The notes: generated from the letters alone by a model not told the origin. DNA of 64,000 nucleotides from Axinella damicornis (GCA_963931865.1 OZ007506.1:6142476-6206475), one strand, 5' to 3'. Shown: positions 20,701-35,611, counted from the first letter of the stretch. Numbers and translations are program-made.

Positions 20701-23700
20701 CTGCACATGCGCGTGTGGGGCAAAACCAGGATTACATTTGGTGCTGCAAAGTGTTGGAGCAGAGCTTAGCTGTTAACACATGAGTCACCTTGTTAGGATT
20801 TTGCCTCATCCCCAGTTTCACAATTACTAGTACACACTTCCCTGCAGCTCTCCGGGAAACTGATAATTTGTCCTGTTGTACCTGAATTAATCTGAGAGAT
20901 TTGAAATTCCCACCAGATCCCCCCCCTCCCCCCCCCCCCCCAAGGAGGAGCAGACTTGCCCTGCTCTGCACTGCCATATGCATTGTCCTGTAGAAGGAAG
21001 CAGTGTCTTGCTAAATAAGCGAAATCGTCAGCAGATAAAAAAAGTCGGATTTGGGAAGTACAGTAGTATGACATTTAATCTCATTTCAAATCTGGAGTTG
21101 TGAATGGGAATGAGGATATAGTCAGAGCGTACCAGCAAGTAACTTGTTGAGAAGAGGTGCTTACAGGTTCATCCTGGCCATCTCCTCTTGGTTTTGATCA
21201 TAAATGGTCACAACCTGAAATAGGAATGGCCTGAGAGTAGGTCTACTACCAGTAAAGATTCAGTCCAGAACGTATCATCTGCTGAAATGGCCTCCTGTTC
21301 TTTTCACTCTGCAGACTTTTGACTGGACTTCAACTGAAGAAGGTGGGTCATATTGTAGAGGAGGTAGAAATGACATTGGAATGGGACTACAGCACTGGGG
21401 GGAGGGAATGACATAGCTAGGAACAAGGCTACAGTGCGGGGGGGGGGGGGGGGGGGATGACATGGAAATGTGGTTGCAGTACTGGGGGAGGGAATGACAT
21501 AGGAATGAGGCTACAATATACTGGGGATATGGAAATGACATGGGAATGAGGTTACAGTGCAAGGGGGATGACATGGGAATGAGGCTAAGTACAGGGACAT
21601 GGGTGGGAATTAGGATACAGTACTTGGGATGGGAATGACGCATAGAACAAGGCTACAAGCTTGAGGTGGGAATGACATGGGAATGAGGCCACAGTACTGT
21701 GGGGTGGTAATGAAGCAGACATGGGAGTGAGATCAGGAGCTCATGGGCTCCTGGTGAGGTCCATATTCCACCCATGCACAGCAACCATGCATTTTACGTA
21801 CTTATACAAGTATCTCTACAACTGGATTGGTAGCTTGGGATAGTCTCTCCTTATACTTGAACTACGATCCTCCATTGTGAACTTCTGTTGATGTGGGTTT
21901 GAAAATGACCAAAATTGTATTTTAATTATACCAGATACAAAGTGTTCAGTTGAATGGGCTGTTCATTCAGTAGAGCATACACCCTTTCAGATGACATGGG
22001 TCAGAATGCTCCAAGCTCAGACACATTGCCCCAAAACAGATGTCCATAAACCTCTACTGCCTTCCTTCCTTGCAGGCTGGGTGTTGGCAGCCTTCTTCTA
22101 TGGCTATCTACTAACCCAGATCCCTGGCGGCTGGCTGGCACAGAGGGTGGGAGGGAAGTGGGTGTTTGGAGTGGGGATTGTCATGACATCCGTGTTCACA
22201 CTTCTCACCCCCATCGCTGCTGATACCAGCGTCTGGATGCTGGTGGCGGTCCGCATACTGGAGGGATTCTTTGAGGTTAGTTGACTGACCCCACGTTGAC
22301 TTGCAATTCCCTTTTTCATGACTGTAAACAAAGTGTGACACATGTGGACGAAGGTCCCCGTCCCACATGCACAGGAGCAATCTTACAATCCACTGGCCAG
22401 ACCAAAACATTGAATCATTAATTACCCCTTGCGCATGCACGCAGCAGGGGTTAAGTGATCGGTTTTATGTCCCGTCTGTCTGTCTGTTTGTGGACACAAA
22501 AATCAGCAGTTTGAGCAGTTTGGTCTTGTTGAAGGCTTAGTTCGGGATAGAAGTATCAGAATTCAGCATCTATGTAACTCACAGACCAGAGATCCACTCG
22601 TGAGGCTGAGAAAAACTGCGTAAAAGTCGTGTTTCTAATTTATACAACTTGACCACACCCTGTTTCAACATTACTGCCACAACTTACGGTGCATGCTGAC
22701 ATCACTGCTTTAAAAATCAGTAGTCCTAATGGTCTCATCGTGCATGCTGTGGCAGTAGGCCTACGTACCTATATCAAATCAAAGTAGTGCATGGGGTACG
22801 TGCTCTGCTGAGCACCTCTAGTCGTCTACTGTGTTCACTGTTCACTACTAGAAAGCACTGGATCTAACGCTTACCATAAAACAACCAAGATCTAGTCTCC
22901 TGAGAGGTCACGATCAGTAAACAAAAAAGTGCTTCATTTGTGAAGCAACGGTTCTGCCATGGCCTAGTCTCGGTCCCATACCTAATCAACCCCAGCGCAG
23001 ATCGCTTTTAGTACTGCATCCTGGCCATTATTTTGGCTAAGCCTGTGTAGTGTTACCGATATTGCTGGATTTAGTAACGCCTCGGATTCAGGTGGATATC
23101 TCTTACACAAGATGCAACAGCTACACAATGCACATACTGTACAGGAGTTCCATGTGATCTCTGGATGACATAAAAATGATGTCACAAATGATACAGTAGT
23201 AATGACAGACTTAGCTAGTACAAATAACAGGTAGGCATGCATGCTACCAGCCAACACAGCTCCCTTCCGAAGCGCAATGTTCAAGTTCAAGTCTAACCAG
23301 GGTCCAGACGTTCAGGCGGACGAGAGACTGCCTACTTTGCTAGTTGTCGGCACTTAGTAATGCCAATGTGTAGTTTCTCCAGTGTACTCTGTCGAAGAGG
23401 GATTATCCTGCATGCTTCCTCGCATGAGCAGACCGTCAACCATCGAAATCTCCTCACAGTAAGGGTACACTGCAACTGGAAGTGTTCTCTTCACTGGCCA
23501 GCCATCCCTACAGTGCTGTGCTATTTACTGGCATTCGTGGTCTCTCTCCTGATGCTGTTTGATCTCGTCCAGCCTCTTGCAGGCAGTACTGTACAACCAT
23601 ATTGACGAAAACCCTTGTATCCTGCTGGAGAAGCTGGTCTCCCTCGATAGGTTGACCAATCGGAGCTGTTGACAGAGTATCGGCAATGACCAGGTCCTTG

Positions 23701-26014
23701 CCAGGTATGTGGGAGATGCTGAAATTGAAACGCATCATCTGGAGTTGGAATCTTTGCACACAGATGGGTAGCTCCTCCAGATTCTTTGTGCTGAACAGAG
23801 CTACAATGGTTTATGACCAGTTTCTATGTGAAACTTCCGGCCTGTCGGGTAGGTTGTGACTCGCTCACATGCCGAAGTAAAAGCCAGGGTCTCTTTCTCG
23901 ATTCGAGCATATCTTTGCTCTGTTGTTGACATGGCCCTCGAAGTGTAGGCAATGGCTTCCGTTCCCCTCCTGGTTGTCTCTGCAGCAATACTGCACCCTG
24001 GCCATATGAAGAAGCATCAGCTGACACCACTGTCTCGTACCCTGGGTCATACAGTGCAGTGCATCAGATGCCTCTTGATGTGTTTCGTTCCATACCCATT
24101 GGTTGTCTTTGACAAGGAGCTCCTGCAGAGTCGACTTAGTCTTCTCAGGCAGGGTCTCAGCGAACTTGCTCATTTGGTTGATCATGCCAAGAAAGTGAGG
24201 GATATTGCCCACATTCTTTGGTACTGGAACCTGCCGGATGGCTGTCACCTTCACTGATTCTGACTGAATACCTGAATGGTCTACCACTTGGCCCAGAAAG
24301 GAAATTCATTTTTCCTAAACTGGCACTTGTCCTTGTACAAGGTCAGCCCAGACTCCTTCAATCGGCAGAGTACTTTGTTCAGTCACTCATCGTGCTCCTG
24401 TTGGTCCTTCCCGTAGACAAGGACGTCATCTACCATACAGACCACTCCCTCGAGACCTCGGAGGATCTCCGACATCCACCTTTGAAAGTGCTCGGGTGCG
24501 GAGGTAATCCCAAATGGCAGGCGATGGAAATACTACCTACCAAAAGGGGTAATGAAGGTGGTGAGTCAGCTGACTGAGGAATCCCAGAGTTCGTATCCAA
24601 TTTAGAGAACACTTTAGCTCCAGACAGTTGAGCCAAAGTCTGCTCCACATCTGGCAGAATGTGTCTCTCTCTACAGTGTCTACACACACTCTTGTTCAAT
24701 TTAGTGAGATCTACACATATTCTCACCTTCCCTTTGGCCTTTGGAATGACAACCATCCTGGCACACTAGTCCGTAGGTTTGTCTATCCTTGCGATGACTC
24801 CTTGGTCTTCCATCCGTTTGAGCTCCTTCTCAACGGCTGGCCTCAGGGGAATGGCTATTCTTCGTGGTGTTTTCAACACGTACCGTTTTGCTCCATCCCT
24901 GCAACTGGTTGTGTACACTCCTTCCACAGACCTTGGAAGATGGTCGGGAACTGCTTGACTGGGTCAACATTTCCCACACCTTGAGCGACTTGATTGTTGC
25001 TGGAAGCAAACTTTCCACTCGGGGGGTCTCAGTCAGTAGACAGACTTACCTTGAGTGGTACTTGCCCTCTTGTGGACTGCTGAAATAGGAACACTCTTCT
25101 CTAATTCCCTCTCCTCTTAGCAGGGGTTGCTGCTGATGGATAGCCTCTGTCTGACGTGGCCTCAGGGGTCCAGTTGCAGCTCCTCTGAGAGCTTGGCATT
25201 ATGCAGTCCGACTACTAACCTGTCTCGTACCCCCTCTTGTATCATCTCATCTTGCTAGTTGGCATATACCGGTATCCACAGTGTTCAGCTAGGTCATAAA
25301 GAGACTGTAACAAAGGAATCTATTGTCTCGCCCTCCTCTTGCCTACACATATTGAACTTTGCCTTTTCATAGATGACATTCTGTCGTTTGACAAAGTGGC
25401 CCCTGGGAGTCGAACTTTGGTTTCACTGTTTCATACACTTCTTCTTATCGGCCTCTGATAGGCTGAAAGACCACAGGATATCATCCCCTTTGTGTAAATC
25501 AGTGTGTTTGACTTGGCTTCCTCCTCCCTCTTTTCCAGGCCTGTGACTTTTCTGAACCGTTCAAAGCACCTGATCCTTTTTGTCCACTCTTCTGGACAAC
25601 TGACATTGAAGCCCTCTGGAAGTACAACGTGATATGTAGCTTCCAGGTGTTCTGCAACTGGTACCGGTTTGAACAGTTCACTTTCGCTCTGTCTATTTGA
25701 CTCGCTTCATGTTCTCTCTGGCACCTCTGCCACCATGTAGCATTACGCTTGACTTAGCAACGCCTCAGATTAAATCTCTTACACAAGATAGCAACAGCTA
25801 CACAATGCACACACCGTGCAGGAGTTCAAGAAAATGCATGTGATCTCTGGATGACATAAAATGACATCACAAATGATAAAGTATGATACATAGTAAATTA
25901 TAAAGTATGATACATAGTACGTATGGTAGGCATGAATGCTATTATTGTACACAAGCAATAACTAACCGATAGCACAGCCTGTATGTAGCAGAGATTACTC
26001 CTTTGACTTGGTGT

Positions 26015-26048
<34 letters not shown>

Positions 26049-29000
26049 TTCCTCATCCCCTCATCTCCCAGGGTGTGACATTTCCATCCATGCATGCCAT
26101 TTGGGGAAACTGGGCTCCTCCTCTGGAGAGAACCAAGCTCGGAACCATCACATACGCAGGCAAGCATAACTCAGTTACCATACATTCATTCTATATCTGT
26201 ACACCACTCGCACAAGATCGTGTACCAGCCCCTCCCTATTTTTTTGTTTTGCAAGTGACAAAGTGAGATCAAAAGGAATGAGGCTGCCCACAGCTGGATG
26301 CACCCACACTTTGGACTTGTACCACTGAATGGTGGATCATTAGGTGTAGTGTCACAGTGATGAATGCTCTCAGACCAGAACTAGCCTCAGTCCCAGGCCT
26401 CCACGCCCAGCTTTTGTCGCTTGCAGTACGAAAAGCGCACTGCAAGCAACAAAAGCTAGGCGTGGAGGCCTGGGAACGAGGCTAGACCAGAAAACCTCCT
26501 GAACAGACTATGCCTCCCTGCCCACATACCATGTGATGGGGGTCCATTGTGTTTACCTGACATTGAGGGTGGTAGCCATAGCATCCAACCTGGATCGCCA
26601 ACTATTGCATGCAGTAGTCCATAGCCACGCCTACTAGGCTAGGATGGGGTCACCCGTTAGCTATAGGAGATGGGGATCACTACCAGTAGTGGGACTATAG
26701 ATGAAGCGGTCAGATGGCTGGGTATCCAGTCCAATCCACTTGGGATTCTATCATCAGCAGTACTTAGTGCGTACATCAGCATATCAAGCACTTTGCAATT
26801 CTGGTACTATAGCTAGCTCCATTCCCGTCTTCAGTTTGCGTTGCAAGGGAAGCAGAAGAGTGGAAGAAAAATTGGTTCAGTTCATCGTCCATTTGGATAG
26901 GTCAAAGTGCTCCATCACAAGTCCTGACCCCAGACACTTGATACAAATTCGCTTTACCAGTGCTGATTGCTCCAATATGTTTTGCAGTTGCCCCCCCCCC
27001 CCCCCCCCCCAACTAATCGTGCAGTGTAGTCACGTCACGTCTCACACTGAAATTAGGCACTGCAGTGTGAACCTTTGCTGGCACTATACCATGGAGCGGG
27101 AGCTAGCTGTCCCCGCTCAACCACTCCGCGGAGTGATATAGGTGAGGTCTGCCGGTAGTAGCTACGAGCAACGTCTTGCTGCTAAGAACCGTTCGCCAGC
27201 TAACTCAGCGTGGACCTTCGTGTCCCCCTAAATGGATCTGGGTAATTAACCCTCGGTAATTAACCCTCGGTAATCTGACACCTGCCGAATAGACTATAAT
27301 AGCATGTTATTGTACGCTTATTCAACCAATCGGTGTGCTGTTGCATTGTTTATGGTACATCGTGATCACGGCATTAAGCACAACACTCATCAACAGGTCC
27401 GGCACCATAGGGGTGGCCGGGGCGGCCATGGCCGCCCCACTTTTGGCCTCCTTTCAGAAAAATCAATACCTTCAAGCCTAGATACCTCGGACAGTTCGAT
27501 TCTCGTGGTCACAGCTGTGATAGCGCTTGAGACATTGATTCTTACTGGTGACTTAGTCAATATACTTTGCGTCTGGGAACGTGTCCAGAATGCATAAGAT
27601 GCTACGAGAGCACTTCCTGATCGCTAAAAGGAACATGTGGAAAAAATTACGCTCTGCCCAGACTGATTGGTACTTCGCACTTCTGCGGAGATGCGAAGTG
27701 CCTCCAGGCACCACCTTCGCTGGTGCTGTGTGATCGTGGGCCTTAGTAATGCCGCCCCCAATTCAAAAGAGCTGGCACCGGCCCTGTTCAATAGTGCAGG
27801 TACTGTGATTAGTGAACTAACAATGCCAGTATACCCAACTTGCTGGATATTTCCCTGATCTTTGACAAGTTTGTCCCGTGCACATGTACGGCTGATTTAA
27901 ATATTACTGTATTTTCTGTTGTAGGTCCGCATATAGGCAGTATAATCTCCTTCCCACTCTCGGCACTGCTGTGTCAGTACGGCTTTGATGGAGGGTGGCC
28001 GTCAGTGTTCTACGTCTTTGGTAAGTCAACAGCTGCCTTTGTAAGTCCCGTGAAGCCTCACAAGAGCATGATGACCTCATGAAATGATGTCATGTGCTCT
28101 TGAGTCTCATCTTGGCTTCCATTCCATTATTGAAATAAAGCACAAGTGGCAAAACCTAACATCGTGGCCATGAAATCGTATCCATGTGTCAAGTTTCCAG
28201 TTCTGGGATAGCATAATTGTGTGTCAGTACTGAGAAGTGTGCTCATTCATTCGTTGTGGTATCAGTTGCCATGGGAGTGGGTACCAAGTAGGCTACTGGA
28301 TGTGTTAGAAAAAACGTGTGAAAAAAACCCTGTAGGTGTACTGCAACCACAGTATGGCTTTGTGGACCAGTTGCAGCTGTGAAGTTTACCTACTTACAAC
28401 TAATGGGGTGCACACAGCTACAAGAGTTTGGTTGGTCTCACACCCACAAAGGAGAGGATCTGGTTACATGTTCTCATTAAGTTAAGCAACTGCTTTTTTG
28501 CAGTATGAATCACTGTCATGGTAACCACCACAGCAGTTGGAGGTGCTGAATTATCATGGAATCAGTTTGGAAGCAAAACCACCCCTGGTGCACACCTGTA
28601 CGACACTTTGTTGCAACTGTTACGGCAAGTGCTGAGGTAGAGGCGAGGGAATGAGGCTTCATTTCAACGTGCAAATTTACTCCTACTTAGTAATCCATGC
28701 AGACGTACGTGCGTAGGCTAGCTGGAGGAGACCACCGTGGTGCACCAGTGCAGGCACTCATACCAACTTTCATTTTGAAAGATGTTGGTAACAAGAGATA
28801 CATAAGCACATTGGGTGTGTGTGGTGGTGCAAGGTAGAGTGAGAGTCTCGTGCTCAGCTCAGGCTCTGCCCTACCCTGGGTTCAAATCCCACTGAAGCCC
28901 TACTCACATTCTGCTTCATTTACCTTGTAATATCAGCCTGTGTCCCTTGTATTTCACGCAGAATATGCATGCATGTGCTGCCTCACATAATACATCATAC

Positions 29001-32000
29001 AGCAGTGCTGTTGCTAGTCTATCGAGCTAGACCAATTCTCTCGCTTTCCGGAAGTTGGGAGCGGGGTGGCCCCCAACTTCCGGAAAGCGAAAGAATTGGT
29101 CTAGCTCAATAGACTATGCTGTTGCCTGTGAGGCCTGTTAAGTATATTCATACAACAGCTGACTGAAAACCCATAATAACTTTTGGAGCACCATACCAGC
29201 AGTTTAGTGGTAAGCATGAAGGATGTGCAAAGTCAATCTATCTACATTCCACAATTGATTGTCTCCTGCTAATTCACTCAGCAATAATAATAATAATTCT
29301 GTGTGAACATAAGGCTCAATTATGGCCATCTACAATCGCTGGACTACATGGACTCACAGGACTGGACTCTTATAAAAGAGACTCTTAACAGCAGATGTGA
29401 TATTCCAGGTAATGAATTCCAACTCTAGGACAATGGAGTGATTACTGTAGTTACACGTTATTAAGCACGTGCACCTATAATTACCTCCACAGTAAGGAAA
29501 TAATTATGCACCTACTATAATAACGAGATGCGCTTGTAACCTTGTTTGAATAGGAAGTGCACTTCATTTCATATTGTAACTTTTTTCAATCTGTAAGATT
29601 GAAAATGGGAAGAAGACTTCAGCGCTTAATAAAAAGTAGCTGGGGCGAGAGTTGAACCTGCACCTAACAGCAAATATTCACTTATGAGCTGCGCTTAATA
29701 ACACGTGACTACGGTAGGCAGCTACGTATGTAATATGAGAAACAGACGGAGATATACTGTTGTATTCTTGGTTGCTCAGCTGGCCCTATTGGGAGTCACA
29801 CTTGTGTAAACCAGCCTATGTTGTTTATAGGAGGGTCCGTGATTGGCAGTCTCAACTTCGCATCTGGCAGTATTCCACAATAATAGCCACTCCTTTGAGA
29901 GCGGCTACTGAGGAATAGAATTGTCAGAGAAGTTTCTGTCTATTCTGCATTCCAAAACAGACTGGCAGTAATATGATCATTTCTGGCATCACCGAAAGAG
30001 CTGAAATGAGCACTAGCAGCTCTATACAGCCAAGTGCATAATGTACGTACTATGCATGTACGTAGCATGCAGGCCCCGTCCGAAAAATCGTATGGGGCCT
30101 GGGAACGAGGCTACTATGCGTGTGGCTTATAGTCTTGAGAACCATCACTTTTCCGGACACAGAAGCTCATACTCCTGTGCTATATGCATGGCTGTGGATG
30201 CAGGTACTTCCACAACTAGGTTTGGGGAAAATAACTAGTGAACCAGGCAGTTGAAATGATTTCGTCAGCCCATTAACTGACTGCACTGTGGCCTGTAGTG
30301 GAACGTTATCTGCTGGATTTCAGAGTGAATTGAACATCCAGTTCATGACGTATGCCCCAAGTGGTACATTCAGAATCTCAAGATGTTGCAGAGTTTAGTT
30401 ATTTGGGGGGGGGGGGGGGGGATCTGTACAACAGTACAAAATTAATTTTGTTTGGTAACTCACATCCTTGCTACTGCTGTTTTGCAGGCACAGCAGGCAT
30501 CCTGTGGTTTGTTGCCTGGATATTCCTGGCGTACAGCTCCCCCGCCACCCACCCAAGGATCTCCAAGGAGGAGAGGGAGTACATTGAATACTCCATTGCG
30601 GCTGGAAGGTCTGGAGATAAAGAGGTATTGCCTCATCCCCTGGCCTCCGCCAGTTTAAAGAAAAAATTACAACTAGCCCTTTTATTATACTCCTGGTAGG
30701 GGGGAAAATTGTGCCACATAAATATTTCTACTTCCTACAAAGATTCTGAGTACACCATCGTGATTGCTATCATGCACTGAGCCACTGATGTACAAGACAA
30801 AATGCGAAAACTCATCTTGGTGGTGGAGATATAAGTGCTTTTGTCTTCCCGTGGCCGCAATTGCTGACTCGATTGACTGAGCATAGTCATCTTGTGTGAC
30901 ATGTTCAAACCAGGGGCGTCGAACTCGGCATGGGCGCCCTAGCGGAAATAGTAATCCTTCACACGTCCCAAACTTCTACCTTATACGGCGAGAGGCTGTT
31001 ACGTGAAAATAAATACAAATTGGTGTTGGTGCGGTACCGCAAAGGTCTTCCATATAAGGTATGACCGTGGCGTGAGGGATCACAACATGTCTTTACTAGT
31101 TCGACGCTCCTTCGCCGCCTTTGGCGGCTCATGCGTTCCTGTTCAATCAAACTGTAATACTATAGCCAGCGAGTTGCAACAGCTACCAGGAGTGTGGTTG
31201 CCTCTCGTATTAAAAATGTATAACGATGTGGGGATAGCAGAACAGCATAACGTGGGGAAAAATGTAGTGATGATAGCATCAAACAGTTCAGTATTCTGTT
31301 GCCATTATAGGTATAGTTTCTGTTGCTATGGCAACAACACTTCTTGGCTACCCTTTATGGAGGCTTCTGAATGTTCAGTGCATACAGATTGGAGATTATT
31401 TCTATTGGGGGACACCACCACCAAGTGGTTCTTCCTGAGACGTACAGAATCCTTGCAACACTGGTTTAGACTCAGTAACGTCCTTATATGGAAGACACTG
31501 AGCTTATATAAGTGGAGAAGTTGAGGTCACAAGTTGACACAATGTTGCAAGGATTCTGCAAAACTAGCTCTGTGAAATCATGAGAAGGACGTGGTCTGCA
31601 GTTCTATAAAGGTCTGTGTGTGTGTGTGTGTGTGTCTCTGTGTTTTCACTGGGTAACCAGCTCTGATGACAAACTGCTTGTGAACGCCTCTTAGAAACCA
31701 TCAAAGCCACTACAACTCCAAAGTGTACTGATCAATGACACTCTTGCATTGTACGATCTAAGAAACTCGATTCCTGGAAGTATAGTTTCAATGAAAGCCA
31801 AGCAATATGAAAGTAATTTATTAGCTTCGTGTAGCAGAGCATATAAAGCAAAGATGGTTTGTACTATTGTTGTATCATTCCCTCCAGGGTCCCACTCCCT
31901 GGTTTAAAATCTTCACCTCTCCTGCCGTCTGGGCCATCATAATTGCCCACACCTGCAATAACTGGGGGTTCTACACTCTCCTCACCTGTATGCCCACCTA

Positions 32001-35000
32001 CTTCAAGCAAGCTCTTCCTTCACTGCAAATCGGCAACAATGTGAGTGAGACCTGTTCCAGCCTTGGTTGTAGTTGCAGGGTTTTTAGTTTATTTTGTGAA
32101 GAGTTGTATAGACCCATATTCAGCTAAGGTTTAACCACTCAGAGGACTGCATTCAGCCCAAAGTTATATTTCAACAGGGTAGCCCCTTCAGCTACTTTGC
32201 TGTCTCCCAGGGAGCCCTGCATGTGTGCACAGACACATACAACACATGACAATAATTATGGGGTACTGCGGTTTCTAAGGTTGTAGAAAAAATAGTAAGT
32301 GCTTGTGGTATGGACCTTTAGGCTGTTTGTGGAAACCATTTCCACTACTGTGCTGTATTCTGCAGAAAACAAAGCTTCAAAAGACCTAATTGAATTGTTT
32401 GTATGGTATGAGGTCTCTAAAATCCAATCGACACCTCATCAGAAATTCGTATTGAATTTTCATACTGAGAATCTGAAAGATATAACCCATAGACTAAGCC
32501 GGTTATTGCCACAGGTCTCTTAGCTGTTTAGAGACCTGCTTGGCTGCAATAACCTATACATAATCTAATAATTCATACCCCCTATTTTTTCATACACCCC
32601 ACTTTTCCAGGTAAAACTAATCAATTTTTACACGTACGAATGTTCGAGTATTTGTACAGTATAATCAAGTGTATGAACTCATGTTTTGTAGGCATACCAC
32701 ACACAGCCACCTACAGAAAGGTGCATGTACCCATCCATAGTATTTCACACATAGCACAATACGTACACGATATGTGGATGCATCCACTTCATGTTGAAGG
32801 CTTCTCCCCGTGATATTTAGTGTTTGTTTTCATATCAGAGTTGATAATGAGCAAAATACGGTACACGTCTTTCAAATTGATGCCGAGATTCAGAATGCTT
32901 TCCGATATGCATTTTTGGTGCAAGCAGGAAGGCTTCTTCCAAAAACCGGAAGGCTTCTTGCAAGAATTGGCCGTTTCTCCCAAAGTTGCGAAATGGTTCT
33001 TCCAAAGAGTGCTGGCTTTGTACGTATACCCAAGTTTCTGAAAAACAGAGCAGCTTCACTTGTGGAGCTTCCAGAGTGCGTTTAGGTGTTCTGGAGCTGT
33101 GTTTAGGCCTTCCAGAGATGCATGTGTAACGGAAACTCGGACCAGCAACGGAAAGGTTTCCAAATCTTTACATCAACTTATAGATGTGTACCGTATCATG
33201 ACATTGAGCAACATTCTAAGTTTGCACACTAAAGTTCAGATTTGCAAGTTGTAGACTGTGGTGAAAGAATAATATTATCTTGAGTGATGAACCCTAATGT
33301 TGTCGGTAAGTACATGGCATTACCCTGCAACTAAGATTGATAAATGAGGACAGAGGTTGGCCAAGCGGATGAGAACATTAGTCCTAGCCTCGTTCCCAGG
33401 CCCCAGCCAGCTTTTCGTCGCTTGCAGTACGTTCTTTCGTGCAACCGAAAACGGTGCGCGGGCCTGGGAACGAGGCTACATCAGTCCTGTTGTTGCAGTC
33501 TAAACTGTATGATATATCTTTCCCTGGGCTTCAGCATTGGACTGAGTGTGTAGGTGCCCATTGGTACGTACCCAGTAAGGTCACCCAGTTGCTTAGGCTT
33601 CTGTTGGAGCAGTGCTGATGGTGTGTACGCAGTAGTCAGTTTTTGTTCAACACCAATACTTATACGTAGTTAATACAGCCCACTTGTGTTTGGAGAGCAG
33701 CTACAGTTTGATATCTGTTAAGCCATTTGTATGTCTGGTGCTGCTCTCTGCTGGCTGTTGCCCTGCATGTATCTTTATACATAGCTACGTACTGATACCG
33801 TTGAACATGAGGTAAATCAACTAATAGGCTTGAACAGATGATGCTTTATGATTACATCGCATGTGTAAACTCACCAGGCTGTTGTGGAGGCCTCGCAACA
33901 AGGCTAGAATTTCCCTATAGTGTGTAGTACTGTAGGTTAACATAATTTGTGGGCTATAACTCGGGCACTGAAGATTCAATAAAAAAAAAATTATGGTAAC
34001 AGGCTGCTATAACTCACTTTGGGTAACAACCATGAATTTGACATTAGCTATTTTGTGGGAATTTAGGTAGCAGTGTGGTGATGGATAAGAAGTTCCACTT
34101 ACCTAGCAGATGGGACAATGTCATTCACTTGTTGGTATCTACACTGCATAAGTGGAACATGTTTTTGTCTGGGTTCAGCTTTAGTGTGCACTGGCCAGTA
34201 GAGGTGAGAATTTGGGCAAACCCTGAGCAAACCCCACACAGATCATGCAAAGCCTCACATCCTTCCCTAGCTGGGCTTCGATGTCAAGTGTGCGGCAGTC
34301 TTACTGCATCGATAACTCACGACTACATTGCTTCATGCACCACATGGTCACAAGGCTAATGAAAATCATGGGCCTCTCCTGATTGCTGTTGTTGCTCAAC
34401 ACTCCTGGTATATAGGCAAACAAAGAATTTTGGACTCAGTGCAGGACATGCAGAGATTCTGACTACACAACTGTGATTGTGATTTTATCTTACTCGAATT
34501 GTTTGGAGGCTCGCCATGGTTGAATAGTTCGAGGATTAGAACATTCTTGTACTACTTGCTCACTGTGCCCATGCAATTAGTATATATAGATGTTGGGCCG
34601 AGCCTAAGCAAGCCCCACATAGATGGATTTGCTGTTTATTTCTTTACTTTGTCTGTTGTTGTGCCATAAACAACTTGCAGCTCTTATTTTGCGTGTTTGT
34701 GCGTCATGCGTTAAGTTGAAGATGATTCACAAACAAGTTGAAGACACGGACCACCTGGACCGTGAACAGCCCACGTCCTTGATGGTGAGGACAAGGATGG
34801 AGACCACTCATGGACCTACCTATTCGGGTATAGTGATAGGGGCTCAGGGGTGTAGCTAGGATTTGGAGACTGAGGAGGCATGGAATTGCACGCGCGAAGC
34901 GCGCGGCGAGAATTTTTCGAGCTAATTAATTATTCATAAGTTAATACGCAGTGTGTGCAAACAGTTGCTCTCGAAATGCTACAGCAATAAGCCGGTGCCC

Positions 35001-35440
35001 TGACTGTCCCAGACTTGCAGCACTATCAGCGTTAAGAGTATACACCGGCTCATGGTCAGCCTAGCTCCTGTCTCTGTCATCAGATCGAACACACATCGTA
35101 CGCGGAGTGTGCGAGACTCCGCACACGCGCGTCATTATCCAGAAAAGTGAGGAGGCATACACTTGCTCAGGCTTGCCCTGCAAGTATATATAGTGAGTCG
35201 TCATTGCGTTTGTCCTACCAGTTGCACTAAACTACCAGGAGTGGGTTGCTATGTAAACTTCTTGTCCTACGTATAATTATAAGACTAATGAGCCCTACAT
35301 ATAGCCTCGTTCCCAGGCCCGGAATGAGGCTACCCTACATATACACCACTTAACACTAACACTTCATGAACACCTTACAGTAACGCTCTTAAAACAACAC
35401 TCTTAGGTTCATGAATACACTGATGATGGCAGTCTGAATA

Positions 35441-35473
<33 letters not shown>

Positions 35474-35569
35474 TGTGCATGTGTGTATGTATGTGTGTGT
35501 GAGTGTGCATGTGTGTGTGTGTGTGTGTGTGTGAGTGTGCATGTGTGTGTGTGTGTGTGTGAGTGTGTA

Positions 35570-35611
<42 letters not shown>

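Larger units (their letters stand above)
23046..25976 (-). mobile_element. Ty3/Gypsy-type LTR retrotransposon, internally deleted
   Basis: Complete boundaries can be read. The LTR at 25736-25976 is the 5' LTR and 23046-23258 the 3' LTR (element on the minus strand), both TG...CA; the flanks 23041-23045 and 25977-25981 are both GCCTG, a perfect 5-bp duplication. Directly inside the 5' LTR is TGGTGGCAGAGGTGCC (25735-25720 minus), a primer-binding-site-like sequence. The 2.9-kb length and lack of an integrase region show internal deletion. It sits antisense in intron 3 of SLC17 copy B. Confidence 0.88.

Noticed and set aside
28820..28900. Possible tRNA with GGGTTCAAATCCCAC
   Set aside because: T-arm fits but the A box and acceptor stem do not pair well.
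29640..29712. tRNA-like boxes on the minus strand (GCAGGTTCAACTCTCGCCCC)
   Set aside because: B box plausible and a weak A box, but no convincing acceptor stem or cloverleaf; at most a tRNA-derived SINE trace.
31003..31524. 173-residue ORF
   Set aside because: No recognisable domain, no splice context, lies in intron 6 of SLC17-B with repeat-like sequence.
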